Shown in pieces: positions 48,410 to 61,800 of a DNA stretch of 64,000 nucleotides. The stretch comes from Trematomus loennbergii. Lineage: Eukaryota > Chordata > Actinopteri > Perciformes > Nototheniidae. The position numbers were made by a program, and so were the translations under genes. The stretch lies in the NCBI GenBank assembly GCA_012861695.1, contig JAAOOA010000033.1, positions 13,672,434-13,736,433 of the forward strand, read 5' to 3'. The notes beneath the pieces were generated by a model that saw only the letters and a list, made by a program, of their open reading frames with translations, searched no databases and was not told the DNA's origin. How positions within the stretch are numbered: position 1 is the stretch's first letter; each line of letters begins with the position of its first letter.

Positions 48410-51400
48410 GTGAGTGTCCAGGGAACATCAGGGCGTAGGGTTCTGCTCTAGACGGTACTCTGGTGTCTCCCTAGGGAGATTTTATTCACAACAATAATTT
48501 CACATAATGAATGTTAAGGCAGTCATAAAGAAGACACTAAATTAATGTTAGCAAATATAATCAAATGGAGTATTATTCAGATAATGGAATCTCTTAAAGT
48601 ACCACAAGTCCAAGTGTTTAAAAGAAGTAGACTATGTATCCATCCATTTCTGCTGCTTGTATTCGTGTTTTCGCTCTTTCTGTCATAACCCATCCTTAAT
48701 GACCATAGGTGAGAGTAGGAATAAAGATGGACCAGTAGATTGAGAGCTTTGCCTTCTGACTCTAAAACGATGACAGATAAACAATAAATGTTAGTAATAA
48801 CAGCAGATGTCTTTCATTACATCAACCCAACTGAGAGATTGATTTGCCCTTCAGAAAGTAGTCAAATATTCACAATTGCAAAAACTCAACTTGTAGTCTT
48901 TGCCCTCATCCAATGCTGACTCACTTGAGGACCTCTATCAGATGTCTCAAAATGTAGAGTAAGTTTTCACGTGTAGTACTCCCAAATACCTGTAAACTAG
49001 ACTTTAATGTGTAAAATATGCGTACCCCATTAATCATATTTTATCAAATTGTAAGGGAAATGTTGAACAATAAACCTCCAAAAAGCGGAAAAATTAATTT
49101 TAATTAACTTTATTCGATATTTTACTAAAAATGAAGAATTTGACTTGTCAATGTTGGTGACAACCTTCAAGAAAGGATACATAACCAGAAAGGTTACCTA
49201 CCACCCCCTCTTGTTCAATACAAATAAAAACATTCCACCTCCAGTTCTTTACACCAATATTGTATACTGTCATTTCAGGGTCACAGTACATTTTAAAATA
49301 TGTTTTTCATAAAATAAAGCTATTTTAAATATGCCATTAACTCTGTTGGCAAGGTTACTCATCTCAAATCTGCTACGATTTTAGTAAAAAAAGTTTCTAA
49401 AGACACATTTCAACAGTTGTGCATGTTCTTATTTTGAATTGGATAGCCTTTACAACCCTAAACGGAATTTTTTGCATAATTTTCATAACATCTCTATAAC
49501 ACACTGCGGGAAGCCTGCCCGCTTACATGGTGCAATACATTTTGAACCACAAAGTATATACATAAGTGAAATGTAGGTAAAACAATTTATAATGGATTAT
49601 AAACATAGAAAATGCTGGCATATCTTTTACATCTTATACTCACTAATAGGCTGTGAGGGGGTTATGAAGATGCTATTAATAACTCACCCATGTTCTGGCT
49701 CTGTGGACTAATTAGACAATACTGCCGGATGTGGAGGCATGAAGCTGTGTGTTCCTGTATTCCTATAGCACATAAGCTTCAGACTATTCAAATCTGAACA
49801 TTTTTGGACAATCCTTTCTTCAATGGTACAATATTGGCTTAAGTTCAGGTGATGCATCCAGTAGTGGAATCTCATACAGACATTCAAACCAAATGGACAA
49901 CAGCCAACCATGCTGAGGTAACACAAACATCTCTAAGCCACAACACAATAGGACATTTTCTGCCACCACATTTTTTTGTGATATTGCAGTTATTGATTAT
50001 TCTCTCGATTCTCACCCCAGAGTGTGTAAATGAATGCATGTGTCAGCTTTCAGGTTTGGTTTATTTGCAAAAACATTGAGGGCTGTATTGACGATCATGC
50101 TTACTACCCCTTTATTCAATACAGTATTAATGAGGAACATAAAATGCATCATTTCCTATGCAATGGCAACATTTGTGTTTGTAGGGATATAGGGATATCA
50201 ATGTGAGGAAAAGGAATACTTCACCCATAAAAGGACAGTTTGTATATCATTGTCTTGTCCCCTGTGTTAAATTGTTGAAAAATATTTATTGCAAGTCTAT
50301 TGTGAATCAAGGATAAAAAACTGAGGCAAATAATTGAGACATTTAAGTAAATGGGAGCTTCATCCGTTTTTTTTACTGGCGTATATCCTTATGGCCTGCA
50401 AGTGATGCTTTAGACTTGAAGTGATGTACCTATAAGAAGAACAGGAGCAATGAGACAAAGTGTATGCAACACCATTTGAAAAAGCACCAGGATTAAAAGG
50501 TTGGTCACCATTTGTCCCTCAGTTAGTGTTGATTACTGTATAGGGTAAGGTAGGATTAAGAAATAAAGTGCAACATCCTCATGAGAACATACATGTAGGA
50601 ACAAAGGTGTGTGTTTGTGTGTGCTGTGCCAGTTTCATTGCCAGAGGTTTTCCTCTCCACTAATTAAGCTGGTAGGCGCTGCAGAGAGGGAACTGCCTGC
50701 ACAGAGTGAACTGATGGCCATTAACCTGACTTCTGCTTCCTCTTTAATCTTTCTTAGCTGGAGAGAGATGGATGAAAATAATGGGTAAAGGATGAATAGC
50801 TGACCTAGAAAGGAATGCAAGTTTGAATGGGGGAAACCAATGGAAAATGTGAGATGAAGTTACAAGGAGCAACGGAAATCCAAACGAACGAGAGAATAGG
50901 GGGGGATTAATGGAGCAAAACAAAGTGCACGTTTTAAAATAAGAAGGAAATGCCATGAGGATAGCTTGAAAGAAAGACAATTTCCTATTTGGGTACATCT
51001 TTTGGCTGCAACAAACAGTACAGTGTTTAATCAGGCATATCTTATTTCACCCTCAAGCTTTCATTAGTTTAATGCAACCTTTATGCCTCTCTCAGTAATT
51101 AATAAAGTCAGTCAACATGAAAATGAAAATAAATATCATCTTTCGGTGCTGAGGGCGAGTTCTGTGAACCGTACTTCAGTATTAATCCCCCTGAATGTCG
51201 TGATTCTCATTTATGTGTTTCCATTCTTCTCTGCCAGAGAAAGAAAGGATGCTAAAAAGTCCAAATGTATAAAGAAAACATTGACGATTGCTCAGTGCCC
51301 TTTCCCATCTTGTGTAACAGGTGTCTTCTCATGTGTGTGCTGCAGACATGATAGCCTCTTCTTCTCAGGCTCAGAGCGTGTTGGTTCAGTGCAGCCTGAT

Positions 51401-54400
51401 TGGTTTGCAGTAGCTCATTTCTCAGCTGCGCTCGCAGGATGTTTGCAGTGTTCCGAGTTTTTGAGTCCTTGTGAGCCCTGTGCGCTTCTGCGGGGCTGCC
51501 TAGGAAATTGAAGCCTTCAATTTCCCAAAAGAGTCAGTTTTCTGTTTATTTTTGGTAATGCTGTTAGATAGAATCCTCGCAAATGCAGAGTCTCCCGCTG
51601 GAAACATTTTCACTTTTAGCTTGTTAAGGGAACAGGTTTGTTTCTATTATGCAGTTGTTTTTGTGTCAGCAAGTTTAAATGATTCTGTGGATGTTTTTCA
51701 GTTGTCTGCTTGGGTTTTCTGACTCGTATAGCTATCGGCACGTATCTTACTAATAGCTACAGATATACAGACAGGTTTTTCAGGGGACTACTTTGATCAT
51801 TATAAATTGCAATATAGAATAGGAAGGTCTAGATAAATAAAAAAACGAAAGATCACTCAGGTATACAGTAACATGTTTGCTCTCAATTCAACATTGAACT
51901 TTTAGCAGTTCACAGCATCAAATGTATTGGAGCCTCCTCTTTTAATAACACATACTCATAGCACCTCAACCACAGCACAGATACATTTTATATGTTTGGA
52001 GTACAGGACAACTTTGGAGGGTGAACATACATAACACATTGTGCAAGTGAAGACATCTATTAACGTCTTTAACTTTAGACACCTTTTCACCCACCACATG
52101 TCATGCTTTTGGTGTATAAGTTGAGTTTGTGTAACACATATATACATCTAGCAGATACAGAGCAACACTAGCATTCATTAGAAGTCTTGTTTCATAAATT
52201 CACTTTCTATTTTCTTTGTTTTGTCCAGCTAACAAGCTATGTTGTTTCAGTAGGCTGTTGGGTTACAGTGAAATCAGCACTTTAGACATGATTCCATTAT
52301 CAATTGTTATTAAAGAGTTAATCCTGTTTAGAATAACTTTTACTTGCAGTCAAATCATCAATGGTACGTACATTTCACTTAGTGGAAGATTTATTTTCCA
52401 ATAATAATTTTTTTTTTTTTGTCGTCTTAGTTTCCCTAAACTGAAAAACCAAGTATAGATCACTTGTAAAATAAATGACCATCTCAAATAAACACATTAT
52501 TTAGTAATTATTCTGCACTAGATAATTTATTTCTTTTCACTTCCAGCTTTTTTTCCAATTTCTTCCAGGAAACAGAGAAAAATAAAGCCCCGCAGGCTGA
52601 CAGCAGACTATAAAATATGACTCGTCACTCGCCGCTCTCACAGCCGCCGCTCAGCACTGCAAGATAGTTTACAGAGTTATAGCACAAACACAAGACAGCG
52701 TGATGATAACAAGTTAGAAGGACGCTTCTGTGAAACTTTATTTGGACACAATATACAGCTTTACATTTCAGACCTCAGCAGATCAGCAGCACCCTTCATT
52801 AACCTGCTCTGACCTGCTCATTAATTCACATACCTGCTCTAATTGGGCGGCGCAGTGTGTAATTGGTGTTGTGTTCTCCTGCTCTCCATGTAGAAGAGAA
52901 AATAAATGATTAACAAAAGGGACATTGGTAAGAGTGTCAAGTATTCACATCTCAGTCTTAGCAAGACAGCCATGAGCAGCAGGTGTGGAATTAATAGTGT
53001 TTTCATAAAGGATGAAGATGTAATTAAATAAAGGAGTAGGGGGTCAGCTTGCTCACTTCATCATATAAATAGTACGGAATGGGATCATGTAATGGCTGGA
53101 GTGGATGGAGCCCTTTTGCCTTCTTTGACAAAGTGCCAAAAGGTTGGTTGTTACAGTCACTATAATAGTTGTGAGAATGTGTCTGTTACTCTATTGTTAA
53201 AGTAGCAACAGGAATACGATTAAAAACACAGATAGAACAGGTAAGAGTTAACTCGGATAAATACAAATAGAATACAAATATTGTAACGAACACTACAAAA
53301 TAACATGTCGACAATAAAATTAGCATTTCATTGCTTCAAAGTTGTGAGTAAGGACACTTTCCTTCACTGTCTTTTTGTATTTTCTTGTGAACAAACAGGA
53401 AGTGTTTTTTTGTTGGTTAGTCATTCTGTTTCTGTAGTTGTTGTATTTAAAAGAAAATGTCCCCCAACACAAAGGTTGAATTACCATTTAATTTCTTAAA
53501 TTGTTTCCATTCTGATTTAATTAATTTAGAGCGCCCAAACAAAGGAAATGTGTGTTCCATTGGCATGTTCTGTTAGCTTTGAACAGCTGGAAAGTACCTT
53601 TTGTGAGATTATTTGTTAAAACCAATAAACACGTTGTCAGCTTGCATGGCATATTATGCTTGTGAGCAAGTAGGTGCTATTAATTTAGGGTGATTGATTG
53701 TTGTGGTAATCGAAGGTAATGCTCAGTTTTCAAGTGGTTAGTCAAATTGTTTTCCATCCACAGTTAGTGTGTTTTTTTATTTGTAGTAATGCTCTTGGGG
53801 CTGAATAGGAACAGTGAGCTGTAGCAACATAATGGCATACATTAAATAGCTTTGGAGAGGCACAACCTTTATTAACCTAATATTGACCCAGACCAGTTCA
53901 GCTTTTTTAAATTAGCATGCTAATCAATAGGTCGTAACATGTTATTAGACTAAATTGTAATTACATTTTATTTTAAATATAAAATAAGGATATTGGCCAT
54001 GAACACCAGGCAGCTGCTGACCTTGCCACGTGAAGCGGTAAATAAATATTCACGGTATATTTCAACTTTCCTGTAAAAGTGGCCGTTGGCTCATGCTTAT
54101 TTGGGTCACCATGCCATTCTAGGGGATATATTTCCTTAAAAAAGCATGTGTGTTTGTGATTCTGATGTTCATGAAGTTTGAAAAATGTACACAAAGGGGT
54201 TAGATGTTACCCATGTGACCCATAAAGGCACAATGGAAAGATACATGGGAAGTACAGTTTGGGAGATATCATATTATCTAAGTTGTTAATGAATAAATAA
54301 ATCACAGTCAATCATTTCCATTTGATATAGTTATAACTTCATTATAGCACTTATATAATATATGTTGTATAATACTATGTCAATTAGTCATGCTGTATAT

Positions 54401-55794
54401 TGTACCATCTGATTACAACTTGGCCATGTGTGTGTAATTCATGTGAGACATACTGGTGCAATGGTAGCGTGAGTTGTGGATAGGGATGTTAATTGACCTA
54501 GTTGAGCTTATTATGCTTCAAGAAACACACTGAAATGCATATGCAGTGCATTACATTTACTCACACATGCAGATACACACTGAGAATGCTGCACAAAGGA
54601 TCCACTTCTCACACTCGATAAGATTCAAACTGAGTTGCCTTTAAGTAAAAGCTGCTGATTCGTCCACATTTTTAAAACCTCCATATGCTGCGGGGCTCCA
54701 CTCCACTGAGCCCCTAATTCCTGTAACAGTATCTTTATTCCCCAGCCTAAGAGGGAATCATTAAATGCTCAGTCCAGGTGTGTCACATGCGTCTATAACA
54801 GCTTTGAACAATGGCTTTTAACATTCAATCTCCTCCAAACTGTCTTCGATGCAGTTCTTATTATTAACAATGATGGATACAGCTGAGTTTATGGCCAAAT
54901 GTATTTTTTCTGCAAAAGAGAGAAAAAAACACCAATAATGATAAATATATCCTGATTTCTATAACTAATAAGTCTTCTGGTATGTTGCTCTATATGTGAG
55001 ACTGTTCATCGCTTCTGCCAGTTTGTGCTTTGCTTATAAATATATGTGCTAACATTTCAGACCGGCATCAGTTTTGAGATATAGATTTTGCCAAGTAAAG
55101 TTTTGCTGCATTTTAAACATTAATGCGGCTGAGCATCATCTACAAGTTCTGACTTTCTCTTAGATTTTTTACACACATTTTAAATGTACTTTAGAAATTC
55201 TAATTTGTTCTTTTTTTGGACCGACCGTTTCCTTTGTGAAGTTCCAAAAGTTTTTCGACTTTGTAGTGAAATCAGTCAGTTGTGACCTTTATTCTCTAGT
55301 TAACACCATATTAGTAACACTTCTTGACAACACAACACATTATTACAACCAATGAAACAACTAACTATGAGTTGTTGCTAGGTATAGTCTTTACTATAAC
55401 AGTGACACGGTACTAATACTTAGCTTAGACGTTACTGTGAACACACTACATGCATTCACTCGTTTTCCGCATTTGTAATATGCCCACACTGGCTGCAATA
55501 TTTAACACAACAACACAGAGTTGAAACGACCTCTGGAGCTTAATAAAAACTGCGTTTGAGAAGGACTTTTGAGGAATTCTGCTGATCCGGTCCCTCGGTT
55601 CTTTCCGGTTTTGCTGTTTTTCTCTGTAATGAAAGCGATGACTGTGGGAGATCTGTGCACTGATCCCACATCAGCATCTCTTAATTGGAAGTAACTTGGG
55701 AAATAATAATATGGGCCTTGTAGGAGATGATCAGCTTAGAGGAGGCCCATCCTTCACATGCTGCTGACCCTCTCTTTCTACCTCCTCATCTCAG
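48410..55794. other. Long AT-rich spacer, no confirmed gene
   Basis: A 142-codon frame at 51083-51511 contains an acceptor-like CTTCTCTGCCAG followed by a basic stretch (RERKDAKKSKCIKK), but its only donor is weak. About 52560-52880 is GC-richer and mixed in composition, beginning with a strong acceptor-like tract, but every frame stops soon. The remainder is AT-rich with no recognised repeats. Confidence 0.45.
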
Positions 55795-55856
55795 GTGATT
55801 AGAGAAATCCCCCGGACCCTGTCAGAAACCCAGAATCAGCACACTCATACACTGAG
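55795..55856 (+). other. Candidate exon, 62 nt, with consensus splice sites
   Basis: This is the best-bounded short segment in the window. The acceptor is a long pyrimidine tract ending CTCCTCATCTCAG and the donor is GAG/GTGAGT. One frame is open, reading VIREIPRTLSETQNQHTHTL and leaving two bases for the next codon; the other two frames stop at once. No family is recognised. It could be a genuine small exon of a gene extending beyond the window, an exon of a non-coding transcript, or a cryptic site pair. Confidence 0.3.
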
Positions 55857-55871
55857 GTGAGTGAACAGTAT

Positions 55872-55889
55872 ATGTGTGTGTGTGTGTGT
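55872..55889. repeat. Short (TG)n tract
   Basis: About eight TG units directly follow the donor of the 62-nt candidate exon. TG tracts close after a donor can influence splicing. Confidence 0.85.
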
Positions 55890-55978
55890 TTTTCAGTCTG
55901 TAATCTGTGCATGTAGTTTGCTCTGTCTGTTTGTTCCTATACTGCATGTGTGCTTGAGAGCAACCGCACAAATCTACA

Positions 55979-57006
55979 CCAGTGGTAGAAGGAGTAAAGT
56001 TTGTTACAAACAGACAATCGGCATTAAACTATAGTTTTTTTGTCAACGTAGGTGTTACCTTTGTTCATTATGTCTATTTGTAAAAAAACAAAGCCGATCG
56101 ACGTGTTCGGTGTACCATTAAGTATTTTTGTAAGCAGGACAGTGTATGTGGGATAAAGTTAAAATAAACTGAAGTGTGAAGAGTATTTTTTATAGTTTTT
56201 GGTCAACAATGGAGCTCTCTGGTACAGAGTTTTATGATGTGTTAGGCTTTGCATACACAGATAATACTTGTTTGAATGGGATTTGTTGGCAATAATATAT
56301 ATCCCTGGCCTTTTTTCGTTTAAGAGAAATTAAAACTCATTGCATCCTAATAAAAGAGTGCCATGCCCCTTATTGGGTAAACCCAATCTAAACATTTCTA
56401 ATTGTAGGGATTGCAATGATGGCCAGAAACAGAAACTTAACCGAACCAACCAATATAGGCAATAAGTGTTAGCCAATCTGAGGCAGCAAAGGATGGGAAA
56501 TGCATTTTCTGTAGTTGTGTTCAACCTGGTAGTTGATTGAAAGTGGTTAGCATCTATGAAATTACACATTTTGGAACTCAGAAACGTGCAGACATGAACC
56601 ATCTTATCACTTGCTGTCACTACTTTATAATGGGGAAAAAAGCATGCCAGAGCTGCAGACTATAATCAGCCAACTTGTGTTGAAACACAGATTGACATAT
56701 ACCAGAATTGTTCTTAAAGTACAGAAGAAGAATTACAGAAAACTATCCACACTGAAAAAACTGAAACGTTGACTTTAATAAATGTATCATGTCAACACAT
56801 TTCAGATAACGGTATTAGGTTAGTTGAAAGCAATAATATTAAGTTGAACCTAGCTAACCTAATACAGTGCAGTAAAACACATGTTGTCACTGAAAAAACA
56901 AACAGTTAATACAGTTAAAGTAGAGTGTGACATAACAGATACTCAAAGTATATCAACATTACACTACAGTACAGCACCTATGCACTGAGTTACTTCCCAC
57001 TACTGG
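55979..57006. mobile_element. Possible degenerate element with CCAGTRGT-type inverted ends
   Basis: The left boundary reads CCAGTGGTAGAAGGAGTAAA and the right boundary, read in reverse, CCAGTAGTGGGAAGTAACT. Both resemble the CAGTGGTGGAAAGTAACT end of a common fish repeat. No target duplication was found and the match is poor, so the two ends may be separate fragments. An inner inverted repeat (TATTAGGTTAG) lies at 56813-56823 and 56854-56864. Confidence 0.3.
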
Positions 57007-58782
57007 TGTTTTAAGTGAAGCTCAGGTGCCTCACCGGAATTCAGACCTAAACAGCATCTGCTTCGGGGAGTGACGGTAGCCGGTCGTTTCTTTCTGCTGG
57101 CTCTGTTTTACTGGTGTGAATAAAAACAAAGGCACAGAGCAGTCAGCTGCATTCTGCCACATATTGTCATGTTGCCAGAGGAGCGGTAAGACTGATTTCA
57201 CAGGTGTTTCCTAAGGAATGAGAGCACAAAATGGCTTTACAAAATAAAATAAAAGCACAGAGAGAGGCTATGCCTGGAACAATAGCCAATGCTGTCGGGA
57301 TTTGTCGACTCGTGCATGTTTGGCTTACCTTGCTGACAGTGGATTGTCAAATAAAAAGACCCACTTAGACAGGAAAGAGGTTTGATAGCATGTGTGTCAG
57401 TGGCAGTGTGCACACTGGGCATTTGTAGCAGCATGTCAGTGTGGTAATTGGTTTTGTTGCTTATCTTCCGTCCTGCTGGTTAGATTATCTTCAGTGTGAA
57501 GACCAAGATATGGGTCAGCTTTGGGTCACCCAGTTCCTCTGAGGATTAGAGTCCTGAGCATACTGTGAATGTAGAGTGCTCTTTTCTCTGTTCCGATATC
57601 ATTCATAAGGACAAAGGTCCATACATCTCCCTAAATGTATCAGTAAATACATTGGCCAGTAAGTGTGAATGAGAAGCTGATATTTCTTGGTTGAATGATA
57701 TATCAGATACACACTGTACTATTTTCAATCATTGAAGTTGCTTTTTTCGAATGTTAGCACAAATACAGCAGTTCTAGCAAAACTGGAGAGTATTGAAATC
57801 TTTCTCAACGGTAAAAGAAAATGTTTCGCTCTTCTCTGGACTGACCTCCAAACAAATTTGATTGACAAATGATTTAGCCAGTAATCTGTCACGTTTTTTC
57901 AAGAGCCTGCTTTTTCAAAACAGTTGTGTTTTGTGAAACAAGATGGCTTTTGTTTCACAAAACATCTGCTGCGTCAGGTTTTGGTTTTCAACCGTTCCCC
58001 TACAGTAAATGTTTCTTTTTACTTTCAAATGTAAGTTTGTCTTGGTAGCTAAATAATCTAAGTTATGAATGGGAATCCTTCGACAGTCCACTGAGGTTTT
58101 GTGATTTCTTTCTTCGAAACGTTTGTCTGTTGTTTTTAGCTTTAATTTTTGAACACACTCTTAAACACAGTTTTCTTTCTAGCAATAACCTGCTTCGTAT
58201 TTAAACAGTGTCCATTCTATAAGGGTTGGAATGGATATACGATACATACATATTTGACTGCCTGGTGTTAGTATGTTAATGATTCTGAAGAAAGGTACAG
58301 TAAGTAATAATGGGAGAGCGGGGTCAAAAATAGAAATAGAGGTAAAGGTTCAAGACACAGGAAGAGGAAATAAACAGTTGAGAGGGAATCTGGCAAAGGA
58401 AAAGGGATGGAAAGGGGACACAAATATTCCTTTAAAGACAACACAGTGAGTCAGTGTCACGACCGATGTATATCCCGTCTGCCTGAGGTCAGGATTACCG
58501 CACATTGCAACACGCATCGAGGCACAGATTGCAACACAAACCAGGAGCTGCCTCTCATTTTCTGAATGGGTTGCAGGTTAATGTATTACACTTTATTGCC
58601 ATACCAACTAGAGAAAAAATAGATTTCTAATGTTTTGTGACAATTCTTTATCTTCAAACAAAAAAGTCCCAACAAAAATCACAATAAACCATCTTTGAAG
58701 TGTTTTTCAACAGTTTTTAGAAACATATAAGGTCCCGATATCAAATACTATTTTCTTAAATAAAACCTGACCATGGACTTAC
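57007..58782. other. Spacer, no gene seen
   Basis: It contains the hairpin at 57927-57964 and a purine-rich patch at 58310-58440. A minus-strand AAG/GTAAGC donor near 57324 has only a weak acceptor upstream. Confidence 0.45.
57927..57964. repeat. Perfect 15-bp hairpin
   Basis: TGTTTTGTGAAACAA (57927-57941) and its exact reverse complement (57950-57964) flank an 8-nt loop, GATGGCTT. The function is unknown; it may be a small palindromic repeat. Confidence 0.8.
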
Positions 58783-58853
58783 CTTGTTTTGGCCAAATGC
58801 ATTTCAGCATAATTGTTTAAACAGACCCAAAAGGCAACGAAGGACATTTATAC
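58783..58853 (-). other. Candidate non-coding exon, 71 nt, minus strand
   Basis: The minus strand reads TTAGTTCTCTTTCCTACCAG, then 71 nt ending AACAAG, then a perfect GTAAGT donor. All three frames contain stops, so it can only be an untranslated or non-coding exon, or a cryptic pair. Its splice signals are among the strongest in the window. Confidence 0.18.
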
Positions 58854-61800
58854 CTGGTAGGAAAGAGAACTAAAGATAGACCTGATACAAAATGTGAATG
58901 ACCCAATCGGGTAGATAAATTGGTTAGTGTGTGAAAAAAAGAGGAGAGCTAAGCCATGGAGGAAAAGTGTTGTGATATGTCCTTGTTAGTCACTTTATTT
59001 CTGGAGAATTGTGGTAAATGGATGTCCTCCCCTGGAAGTAAAAACAGGCTGTCAAAAGTTCTAAGTATTAGTTCATAGTGATGCTAGTAGAGCACTATTA
59101 AACGTAAGCTTCATGGAATTCCAATTTTGGTTTTGACAGTGTAATGTTCAAGAAAGATTGAACAGAGATTTAACTGCACGATGGATTCTGGTGGAAAAGC
59201 GCAACAAGAGATGAAAAGATGCGAGTTGGAAGGGAGATGCTGACAAGCGAGGAAATGCAGAAGCGTAAGAAGGAGGGATAAGTGAAGAAGTAGGCTAAAG
59301 GAGAGAGAGGGGGAGGATGGATGAATGGTTGCGGAGAGAAAAAAGATTCAAATGTGGGAAGGAGGAAAGCAGAGGTGGGCAGGCGGTGGAGGATAAAGTG
59401 GAGAGCGGCATATGACGTCCTGGATTATCTCCAAAGACTCCCAGCGCGATCCAGCTGCTACTGAAGGCCACTCTGGAAAGCCTGTTAGCATTGCCAACAA
59501 TAAAGGGGGAAAGTAGTGAGCCTAGAAATGGGAGAGAGAAAGATGGAGAAGAAGGAGATAATATATCAAAATATGTAAAGCGAAAGCAATCTGAAAAAAG
59601 AAAGGATTAACTAGAATACAGTTGAAAGGTTGATCATGACAAAATGCAACTGAGGGGGAAAATAAACAAAGACATTACCTCCGAATTCTCAATGCTGCTC
59701 CTGTGACAAACAGCAAATACTACATCATTTAAATCAATCAACACAAATGTTCAGCTGGGAAAAGCTCAATTTTCAAGCATAATAATTGTGCAGACCTCAT
59801 TAAATAAAAAGTTCCCCTGATGCGTTTTGTGTAAAACATTTACACTAAATAATTGCCAGAATCCCCAGTTTCTCGATACAGTTGTATAAAGCCCCATTTT
59901 CACAGTGTACAGTCTCAAATCAGGCAACTTTAACTTTGCATTTAAGTTTGCACATTGAATAGAACTGTACAGAAGACTCTAGAGAAAAAAAGGTGCCCAT
60001 TAGAAAATACAAATCAAAACAGCTTTTACTTTGGATAAGCATATCAGGGGTGTCTTATCTAAATCAAAATATGGCAAGACATCTGTGCCGGAGTTTTGAA
60101 TTCACAGCTTGCATATTCTCAGGGGATTTCAATCTAAAATGATCTCCCCAGGTAATAATGATTCCTGTGGGACTTCAGGCACAGGTTGGGGACGTTCCAG
60201 GTTGGGCCTCCGTTATTTGCTTGGATTAAAGATACGTTTTTTGCATATATTGTTTTCCTACCTCTCAAATTTGGGTCTGTTTAGTTCATGTCAGTGACAA
60301 TGTTTGTGACCCTGAAAAGGTTGTAACATTTACTCATATCCAAAATACATTGAATACTTAATAATAAATTATTAACCTAACATAAAGTCAACCAGCCGAG
60401 CTTACAAAACACCATTTACTGTGTATGTAACATACCAGGCTTTCAGCTATAAATCCATCTCGAGACATTTTAAGATTTCAAGCTACTTACATGTTCCCAT
60501 TTTTCAAATTATGTTACTCATGTTTCATTAAATATTCAAGGTATTTTTTACAGTTCCTAAAATATCAGACACCAGGTGCTCATGGACACTGACCCTCTCT
60601 AAATCCACAGTCTGTTCAGAGAATGCCAGTGTCACTGTCCCATGGTGCTGAGAAGGTTAAAGTCATTTGGCAACTTTAACGATGCCTTTTTGCATATAAG
60701 AAATACCTATAACTCTATGAATAAGAAGTTCTTGCTCTACCATCTCAAACATCCTTCTCTCTCTTCGCCAAAACAGAAATGATCTGCTTTCTGCTCATCT
60801 CTAGTCTGACTACAGAAACAACAAAGTAGTGAAAGAGAAGCCTGTTGGCGTTTTAAACGTTCTCTGTCACTTCCCACGGAATAATGGTAGCAGGAAACAT
60901 CCTCCCATGAGGCTTTATGATAATAGGCCCATATGTGCCGGGCCACAGTGACGGTAATTAATTGCTACAGAAAACTTGTGAGGCAGCGTACAGTGACCTC
61001 CATACACGGGTGCAATGACACAGCGGGGTTTTTACAGAGCGGAGAGCCGCGTCGAAGGACGACTGTGAGAGGGGGGCAGATTAGTTAGCAATTTGACCTT
61101 CCCCATAAGGCACCAGCTCATCGCCTACTTCCTTTTGTCACTAGATTAGAGAGTTTAAGGCCTGCGGGGTATTAACTGAACAGTACTGTAGACCATGGCT
61201 CTGTCACCATATTTTTTGAGGTCCTGTTGCTATGTGGAAAACGCGAGGCAAAGGACAGAAAGAAACTGAGAGAGACACAAATGAGCAGTCATGACTGTAC
61301 AGTACGTGTGCTTAATTTATTTCCAAAGTTATGATACACCCATGTGGATATATTGTATATTTGATACACATGTTGTGGTTTGGAGCTTTGTAGTTTTGGG
61401 TCTGCATCATTTTATTTCATCAGGGTTTTTCATCTCATGAAACATGGAAGATGCCACTTGGCAGTCCACGCATTTCAGTACTGCTTTAAAAAAAGCAAGA
61501 TGATCACAGAGTTGTGCAACTGTGGAGCGTAGAAACACGAGCTGCGATGCGCTCTGACTCTAGTACAGGCCATCAACATTACTTCACACATAATGCTGAA
61601 CAGGACATTTTAATCCTTCCTTTTCTGTGAGATCTTTTCTTGAAAAAACAAGAAGTGCTGCTGCCACTTAATTGGCAATCCAGTGCACTAAAATATGTCA
61701 GATTGTCTTAGTGGTTTATTCATTTCTATTAATTGTGAATGCATCTACTGAAAAACATCAGATAATGGCGGCATATCTAGTTACTTATTGATCATCAAAA

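Noticed and set aside
51083..51511. 142-codon plus-strand frame
   Set aside because: It mixes an AT-rich N-terminal part with a basic segment after an acceptor-like site. The only following donor (CAG/GTGTCT) is weak, and no family is recognised.
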